A DNA stretch of 64,000 nt, from NCBI GenBank assembly GCA_013396655.1, contig WBMV01000462.1, forward strand, positions 1,141,594-1,205,593, read 5' to 3'. The notes beneath the pieces were generated by a model. It worked only from the letters and a program-made list of their open reading frames with translations, searched no databases and had not been told where the DNA came from. The position numbers and the translations under genes were made by a program. The stretch is from Campylorhamphus procurvoides. Taxonomy: Eukaryota; Chordata; Aves; Passeriformes; Dendrocolaptidae. This document shows, piece by piece, positions 56,301 through 64,000 of the stretch (its first letter is position 1; each line of letters begins with the position of its first letter).

Positions 56301-59300
56301 GGATGACAAATGGACTCTGACCTTCTTCAGACCTTTCAGCCACATTCAAGTCACAGCCAAGGCCAGCCCAGTCAACGCTGGGACCTTAGGAACCTGTGAG
56401 CCCTGCAAGAACAGCCCTGGGCAGAGGGCAGCTGGAAAGGTTGGGGAGCAAAATTAAAGGTCATAATAACATTTTGAAATATCCTTGGACCTATTTCTCC
56501 CTGGAAAAGCTAATAACAGCTGTGATCCATTAATAGCAGTTCAGTGCACCAGCAGGAGAATGGGGCTCCTGTGGAGATGTGGTTCTCAAGGTGCCTGTGT
56601 CAGAGGCAGCACTGAGGGGGGACAGGACTTCATTCAGGCCAAAATCACAATGGTGATGATTTTGTCCCATCCTACCTGTCCAAGAATGTGGATTTCTCAC
56701 TGGAGCCAGGGGCAGCACTGTAAGCTGCAGGCTGGGACACTGTTGGGTGCCAGCACTTCCATCAGGTGGTCCCCTTGGCAGGGCATGGACTGGAGACAAG
56801 AAATGAGTCGAGGGCTAGGCAGCTTTGTTACCCACTCACTTCAGACAGAGTTTTGTCTTGCTTGTTGCACAAGCACCTGTGATGGGTCAGAGCTGACATT
56901 TGACTTCAATCACAATAATGGCACAAGACAGCCCAAGACATCACGAGGGCAGCCCAGCCCATTCTCACAGTCTCCAGTGCTTCTCTCCCATCTCCCACCT
57001 CCAGGACAGAAGCCACCTGCGGTCACACACTGCCCAGCATGGATGTTGTGAGCGTGCCAAGTGTTGCTTGACTGCTACACTAATTTTTCCCCAAGCTGGA
57101 ACGTGTGTGCTGCTGGAACCTGCCCATGAGCTGCCAGGAGGGAGGGATGCAGCTCCTGTGTGGAGCTGAGTCGAAGGTGCACACAGCTCTGCTGCCCTGG
57201 GAAACATCTCTCTGCTCCACAGCCTTTATCAAAGAGATGGAAACTTGTCATATTCTTTTTGCAACAATATCTGACATTATCCAAGCAATTTGCCTTTGGT
57301 GTGTTTCCAGAAATAGTTAGGTCTACAGTAGACAGGGGTGACATCTGGATGCATTACTGTTGAGTTCAGAAACATTCAGTAAACAAGACAGGATCTATTG
57401 TTTAAAGGTTATTTCAAAAGGCTCCCAGCAAGTTATCTGGCTGTGCAATGGGGAAAGCTTTAATGGTGCTGTGATAATTGCCTTTTTCTGAAGGACATTT
57501 TAAAGGAAAGTTACCAGAAACCCCAAAGTAAGTCTGAGTCCATCCTTGCCAGGTCACAGACCTGATTCAACCTGAAAATCAGGGGAGTTTTACTCTTTAC
57601 TTCAGTGCTGGTTGGATCAAGCCTGGGAAACATGTGCCTGGCTTTTGGAAGAGCAGGCTGGGGGGCAGAGACGGGGGATGCAGGGGAGATCACCAGCGGT
57701 TCAGCAATAAAAAAAGTCTCATATCAGCATAATAGGACAGCAGGATTCACATCAGCAGGGAGGGCGAGAGAAAGAGCCCTCCCTGAGGCTCTGAGAAGGA
57801 AATAAATGTCATTAGCAATGGATAAAGCAACCGCCTCTGAGCACCTGAGACGAGGGTGGGAGGCTTTGTGGGGAGGGGGGGCTGGCGAGGGCTGCCAGCA
57901 CTCCGAGGGCTCAGCGAGGCCACAGCAGGAGACACGCTGCAGCCCACGGCTTTATTCATCACGTCCCTGTTCAGTTAACAGCCTGCTTATTAAAAAAAGC
58001 AAAAGGAGGGCAAGTGAATTTCTGGCAGAAGCCAAGTGGCAGCCATCCTCCCCTTCCCTCACCCAGGTGACAAGGATGCTGCTCACGTGGCAGAAGGGAA
58101 GAGATGTGGCTCTGCTGTCACTCACACACCTGCAAGCGCTCCTGGCAGGAGTCACTCCTGGCTGCTCTCCTCGGCCCCAGGGCAAGCAGGATTAATGCTC
58201 ACTGATGATTTTGTGCCCCTGGAGAGCCCTTTTGGAGAGGAAATCATGTTGTGGTCTCACAAATCTTTGTTTTGCAAGTGTTTTTCTCAGAGAGGGCAGT
58301 GGGAGAGTGAGTTCCAGGGATGCCCATGGAGCCCTGGAGCCGACAGGAGCACTCTGCCTGTGGCAGGACCATCCCATCCCAGGCACTGGCTCCAGCCCTC
58401 CTCTGCCTCACCCAGTGCTGCTGGGAGGCTGTGTCAGCACTGCAGGGAGAGTCAGTGCTGGTGGGCAGCTGTTCAGAGCCCTTTGGAGCTGTTTGGATCC
58501 CACACACTCAGCCTGCCACTCTAACCCTTCCTTCTCCCTTCTGTTCACCCACTTGTGCTCCAGCCCTGTCCTCCTGCTCCACAGCCCCATCCTCTTCTTC
58601 CTTCCTTTCTGAGATACCATTCACAGAAAACACATGTGATGAGACAACCACTGGAAGCTGCCAGCCTGAAGAATGGGCTTTGGTGAAAAAGCTTGTCTTT
58701 TTTTAATTTGAATTTCTACAAAAGTCCAGCTTAGGCTCTTCCAAGGCTGCACTGGCTGGCCTCTCTTGGGCAGGGGATAAAGGAGATGATCTTGTTTGGT
58801 GGGGGATGGAGCCCTCCACACCACCAGCTTTAGGTCTGGCTTTGAGGCCACGCTGTGGCTTTGCTTTAGGTACAAGTTCATCAAAGGGTCTGAGCTGCAG
58901 AAGCTCATAAGCTCCTTATATAGGGGGAATTTCAAGCGGTGGGCATGTCACACAGCTGGGGTTTCCTTCCCTGCTGCTGGAGGGGACTCTTAGCTGGGAG
59001 GAAAAGTCCTTTGTGGTTTCATTTTTTCCTGTGCAGGGTGGTCCCTCCTTCCTTGGCTGCCTGAATATCTAGGCTGGACCATACTGGACAGGAGTGGCCT
59101 CTTGTAGCACTGCCTTGTGGCTTGTACCCACGGAGGTGTCAGGCATCAGGCAAAGCCAGCTCCTCTCTTTATTCATGGAGAATTTGGGATTAACGGGGAA
59201 AACACATCAGTATAAATACCCGAAAAGTGTCTGCCAGGGGAAGATAAATACTGAGATTTCTGGGTGATGTGGTTGCTTTGAAACCCTCTGGGGACCACCA

Positions 59301-59551
59301 CAGCCTTGTGATGGCTTCATCGCCTCCCCCGAGCTCTCCCCAGCTCAGGTCACTTCAGCTGAAGTGGATCAAAACGCCTCAAGATTCAAAGACTCTTAAA
59401 CTGCCACTGATCAGAGCAAAGAGATGTCATGGACTTTGTTGTAAAAGATGATACACGGGCTCCACTGGGGCTGGAATTTGCTGTGATGCTGCGGGAGCGT
59501 GCCGGGAGCGAGAGGGATTTCACAGGGAAGCACCGGACGAGTCCCCAAAGC

Positions 59552-59568
59552 AGCTGCGAATCGCAGCT
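59552..59568. repeat. short perfect inverted repeat
   Basis: Eight-base arms AGCTGCGA and TCGCAGCT are separated by one base. It is too short for a stable transcript hairpin but unusual as a symmetric, CpG-containing site. Confidence 0.8.
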
Positions 59569-60729
59569 CTGTTAAAGCATCACTTACAGGCACCGTTTCC
59601 TGTGAGAAAAATAACTTACCTGCAAATAGGTTTGCTCATTTTTGTTCCCAGTATTCCACCGTGGCTCCTCTGGGATGTCTGGGGTTTTTTCCCTAGGAAG
59701 TAATACAGTATTTTCCGAGGTGACCAGCAGGGACAGTGCAATCCCAGTTCAGAGCTCCTGTTGGAAACCAGCGTTTGCTTCCCCACTGAAGCAGAGAGTG
59801 TTGCTTGGGCTTTGTCATGTGCTTTACAGCTGTCAGTGTGGGTTTGGTTCAAGATCTGTCATGGATTCTCTTGCCTGAGCTTTAGCAAACCATTAACTCT
59901 CTCCTTTAGCTGTTGCCTGCCTTCCTAGCCAGGTGACAGGGAGACTCTCTCTGATGATGTCTGCCTGCATCCTCCCTGCAGACAGAGATGCTCCTTCTGC
60001 CTCCCGGTTTCCCACCCTTGCATCCACAGAACAACAGCATGCACATTGTCACTCTTTACAAAATATATCCGAGTAACAGAGCAAAACGGGATGAATTTTG
60101 TGGCAATCCAAGCTAAACTCTTTCCTGGGGAGGAAATGCAGTGTGGAGGCTCAGCTTTGAGCAAGGAGTGAGGTGTCCTGGCTGTGGGAGGGTGGGCGAG
60201 GAATGGTACAGCCTCACTGTTGGGGATCTCTCCCCATCTCTGCAAGCCAGTGCAAGGCAGGGTTTACAGGGATGCAATTTAAAAGGCTCTCATGTGGAAG
60301 TGAAAGGAGGTGTCTTGGTCTGATTGGTGTTGCCTGATGGGCAGCTAAGCCCTGGAAAGATTCGTGGTGGGATCCAGGGAAGAATAACTCCACTGGGAGA
60401 GTGGGAGTGGAGTTGGGAGGGGAAGGATAATGAGTGTTGATTTGTGTTTGTTGTTAGGCAAATTCTGTGGGTTTATTGTTATATTACACAAAGGAGGTGC
60501 TGGGCTAATAATTCAAGCTTATGGCTGTCCCGTGGGTTTCCTTTGCAACTCCTTTCCCTGTGCAAACAGCGACAGGCACAGAGCTCTGTGGTTCTGCCAC
60601 TGCCTGTGGCTGCATCTCTGCCAAGAGCTGTCCCTGGCCAAGAGCAGGACCAGCACCCCTTCCCCTCCCCAATGCATTAAAGTGCTTTGAAGGTGTTTCT
60701 CAAACCCCTGCAGGTGATGTCTCTGATCC

Positions 60730-60855
60730 AGTTGTCACTGAAGCCATTTTCTTACTGATTGTGCCAGAGTTGGAGTGTCTACCTGCTCATGGCAAGGGGT
60801 TGGACCAGGTGACCCTCAAAGGTCCCTTCCCACCCAAACCATTCAGTGATTCCAA
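60730..60855 (+). mobile_element. CR1 LINE 3' fragment
   Basis: It shows 'ctcatggcaaggggttggacc', 'ctcaaaggtcccttccca' and 'aaccattcagtgatt', the end of a + oriented CR1. Confidence 0.75.
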
Positions 60856-60944
60856 GGACAGCTCTGGTCTCCAAGTGCTGGCATTGCTGAGTTTGTTCCA
60901 GGGCAGGAGCTCTCGGGGCACTTCTCTTTGCAGAGGAGACCTGG

Positions 60945-61112
60945 TGGTGTCCAGGTTGCCCAGAAAAGCTGGAAGTGTCCAAGGCCATGGTGAACAGGGC
61001 TTGGAGTAACCTGAGATATTGGAAGATGTCCCTACCCATGGCAGGTCAGTGGACTGAGATCATCTTTCAGGTCCCTTCCAACCCAAACCATTCTATGATT
61101 CTGTGATCCTCT
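60945..61112 (+). mobile_element. CR1 LINE 3' fragment
   Basis: It shows 'gaacagggcttggagtaacc', 'gtccctacccatggcagg', 'tttcaggtcccttccaaccc' and 'attctatgattctgtgat', a typical CR1 3' end. It lies about 90 bases after another copy in the same orientation. Confidence 0.88.
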
Positions 61113-63407
61113 GTGGCCAGCATTGGATGTGGCATCCTGTGGGCAGGCACAGCCCTCTAAGATAAAGACAAACACAATTAATATTAGACAGTTCCAGATT
61201 CTTTTTTTTCTGATTTGCAACAGTTCAGCGTTACTGTTTTCTCAAGAGTTATTCCTGATTCTCACAGCAGCTCGTGGGAGCAGATTCAGCCCACAGAAAG
61301 TGGGGTTTTCTTGGTTGCACCTATTTTCCCTTGTGTTTCTGGCATCACATCTTTGTTTATGTTTTAATTTTAAATAAAACAACACAGGTTACAAGACTGT
61401 GATACCGGTTTCCGAGAAAACAAGCACTGATCTTATTTGTTTTCTGGATGCCTTTGTAAATATTATATATTGTTGAATGTTCAGATTGGCAGGCAGAGGG
61501 TTGGTCTTTAAAACACTGTCTGACTTGATTGGTAGTAAATATAAAGCGTGAACATTGCTGGGCTGTGGCAGAACTGTTGACTGCAGAGGATTAGAGTTGC
61601 TCAGCCTCGGAGATGCACAACACTGGCACGCTACTGCTGTAGTTTTGCTCAAAAAGAGAAGATTTCCAGGAATTAATACAGATGAGAACATTTGCCAAAA
61701 CCCATAATGAAAAGGGCTTTGTTTGATATGGCTGTTAACATTGCCTCGTAACCCGAATATACCACAATCCTGTGCAATTTCGTGATAATCCCAATTAAAC
61801 CGGCCAGGAGCAGAACTGAAGCATCCTGTGATCACAGCAGAAATTCCTGCGCTCCCCCACGCTCCTGCTCTCTCCACAGTCAAGCCCAGGAGTGGTGGCA
61901 GCCAGGTTGGAAGGTGTTTCATTAAACAGGCCCATGGTCTGGGACAGCAGTGAGTGCATTCCTGATTCCCAGAGGAGACCTGTCATCTCTGGAACCTTCC
62001 AAGGGGAGCATCTCTTGAGGGCACAACTCCATCACGCTTTTTGAGGGGCTCTTCTCTGCCAAGGGGCACTCCCAGGCACAGGGCAAGGAGGATGCTCACA
62101 TTTGCAGGTCTGGGTTTTGTAAGGCTCACATTTCAGGTCTCTGTATGGTTTACCATCAAGGCAGGATGTTAATGAGGGGCTCAGTGGGGTAAGGTGGTGC
62201 CTCAGAAAATCAGCATCGGTTTGTGAAAGGTTTTGTTAATTTGGTTCTGGGCTCCCAGTTCACCACATCGTCTCTGTTCTTTAATCCTACAACATTCCCA
62301 GTTCCCAATGAGTTCTAGCAAGCGTGTTCAAGTGAAGTGAGCTCACCATGCAAGGGAAGAAAGCTGAAATCCAGCTGGGATTTGGAAGTGCAATGGGGCA
62401 GCACTCAGGAGTGAGTCTCCTCCTGCTTTCCAGGATGCATGGAGGTATTTCTGCATGCCCATCCCTTGGGGTTTACATGCTCTGGCTCCCTCCAGGGCTG
62501 TTGTGTATTCCTTGGCCTGTCTTCTGCAAGGCTCGGGGGCGAATTCAGAGCCCTGGTTTGAGGCTTGGCTTTCAGAGAGAAGATACTTGGCCTTTTCCAG
62601 CCCTTTGAGGTGCTGCCAGTCAGGCACCATTTAGGCAAGGAAGGAGAAGCTGCAGCCTGCTTGGGAAGCTGCCAGCACTGATGAGAAGCTGGGCAGTGCA
62701 GGTGGGAGCACCCAGCCTCCCATCCTCATCTACATCAGTTTCCCATGTTTTGGTGCCGGCAGCAGCATCGTTTTGGCTCCTGGGGGTGGCAAGGAGGTGG
62801 CAGATGTGGAGCATGAACCAGCACCTCGCTCTCAAGGGCCTCTCCAGCCTCAAGGAGTCATTTCAAAGGCAGGGGAGGTGTCATCCCAGTGCTGACGACA
62901 GGCAAAAAGATCCATCACGCGTGTTTTGATTTCTGAGAGATGCTGTCCCTGAGAACAGTCGATATTTCAAACATTTGATCCCGGCAGCTCGGTGAATCCT
63001 ACATGGGTTTGAGCAGAGCAATTTGTGTGAAGGTTTTTCTCAGTTTCTTTATTCACCTAATAAGGGTTTTCAGCTGAGCTGTGCGAGTCCCTTTATCTTT
63101 TCCGCTTTTTTGCTTATGATTTTGTTGTTTCGGTGTGGGTTTTTTTCACTCTGAGTTAAATCTTTCCCTCTCTCATCTCCCAGGAAAAGCTATAGCAAAA
63201 TTAAGGTGAAGAAAAAAGGAAAATTTACTGGAACTGCTTCATGGTAAATTGCCAGAATATGAAAATTACCCTCTCAGACGGTCTGTATTAATTCCTCTGA
63301 TGCAGCAATGATAAATCCTTATTAAAAAAGATAACATAAGGAGATTTTACTGCCTGCAGAAAAACTCCAGGTTGCAAACAATGAGGAAGCCCATCACCCT
63401 CCTGTTC

Positions 63408-63565
63408 ATGATCCCTGGAAATGTTCAAGGCCGGATTGGACAGGGCTTGGAGCAACCTGGTCTAGTGGGAGGTGTCCCTGCCCATGGCAGGGGGTGGAAT
63501 GAGACGGTCTTTAAGGTCCCTTCCAACCCAAACCCAAAATTCTGTGATTCTGTGATCAGAGCATT
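63408..63565 (+). mobile_element. CR1 LINE 3' fragment
   Basis: It shows 'gatccctggaaatgttcaag', 'cagggcttggagcaacctgg', 'gtccctgcccatggcagggg' and 'ggtcccttccaacccaaac' and ends in 'attctgtgattctgtgat', the terminal short repeat of CR1. It is well preserved, so probably a relatively young copy. Confidence 0.92.
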
Positions 63566-64000
63566 CATTCATTCCCCACCTGCAAGTGCAGCCCGTGCCC
63601 CAAGGGGCAGGCAGGGCACAAAACATGTGCCAGTAGCTGCCTCATGTGCCAGTCCTTAACATTTATATGTTATTTCCAAAATCCCTGAGCTTACACTCTC
63701 CTCTTCTCTTCTTTATTCATGCTGGGCTGTAGTGGGAAAAACACTCTGCTTGTGCCTCATTACACGGGTTGAACCGGAGCCTTTGCCAGAGCGATGTAAA
63801 GCTGTAGCTATGGAAACTCCCTACCTTTTTTTTCTGATTTTTCTTTTTTCAAGGCAGCAACGTATATCCCTTTGGAGATCCCAGGCAGGGCTGCTTGGTG
63901 CCTGCAGCACCCAGGGAGTCCCCTGGTGTCATGCAGCAGCAGGAGCTGGAAGCACAGACCCAGCTCACATTGCAGGGAGTCTGATTCCCAAAGGCAGAGG

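Larger units (their letters stand above)
53478..64000 (+). other. FAM163B: presumed FAM163B first intron (open at the window end)
   Basis: 10.5 kb with no coding exon. It contains three + strand CR1 fragments (60730-60855, 60945-61112, 63408-63565), a short inverted repeat at 59552-59568, and A/T-rich islands with TAAT cores at about 61390-61800 and 63040-63380. If the CpG block is not a FAM163B exon, this is simply intergenic DNA. Confidence 0.4.

Overview
The window is vertebrate nuclear DNA, most likely from a bird. It has large multi-exon genes with GT-AG introns, several fragments of CR1-type LINEs (the dominant avian retroposon), no mammalian SINEs, and short introns. Two genes can be reconstructed exon by exon. 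SARDH (sarcosine dehydrogenase) lies on the + strand, with 20 coding exons from 6685 to 27819 and a 913-residue product. DBH (dopamine beta-hydroxylase) lies on the - strand, with 12 coding exons from 43933 down to 30199 and a 619-residue product. Both reading frames stay open across every junction, and every key residue I checked is present. The species cannot be fixed from this sequence.

Layout. 1-2605 has no recognisable coding sequence. It ends in an A/T-rich stretch with a canonical polyadenylation signal, and from the conserved VAV2-SARDH-DBH-FAM163B gene order it is probably the end of the VAV2 3' UTR. 2606-5820 is intergenic. About 5820-5940 is a possible noncoding first exon of SARDH. 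SARDH follows to 27819. The 2.4 kb from 27820 to 30198 holds the facing 3' ends of SARDH and DBH. DBH runs leftward from a compact TATA-like promoter near 43970 that has a cluster of TAAT homeodomain cores. About 8.6 kb of intergenic DNA follows. A CpG-rich, repeat-rich, partly unsequenced block at about 52790-53477 ends in a good splice donor on the + strand. By gene order it is the best candidate for the noncoding first exon of FAM163B. The rest, to 64000, would be its first intron. No FAM163B coding exon was found.

Function. SARDH is a mitochondrial flavoenzyme of choline and one-carbon catabolism. DBH is the copper enzyme of catecholamine vesicles that makes noradrenaline. They are neighbours by old synteny and show no sign of a joint pathway. 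The arrangement is tail to tail for SARDH and DBH, and head to head for DBH and the presumed FAM163B.

I found no undescribed biological system. The points most worth a second look are a GC-AG intron and a very weak GT donor in SARDH, the lack of a canonical poly(A) signal behind SARDH with a possible 3' overlap with DBH, the compact DBH promoter, and a signal-peptide-like upstream ORF with a stop/start overlap in the presumed FAM163B leader. Several degenerate tandem repeats, including one in DBH intron 4, are also listed. There are assembly gaps at 7228-7316 and 53125-53203 and a single N at 37719.
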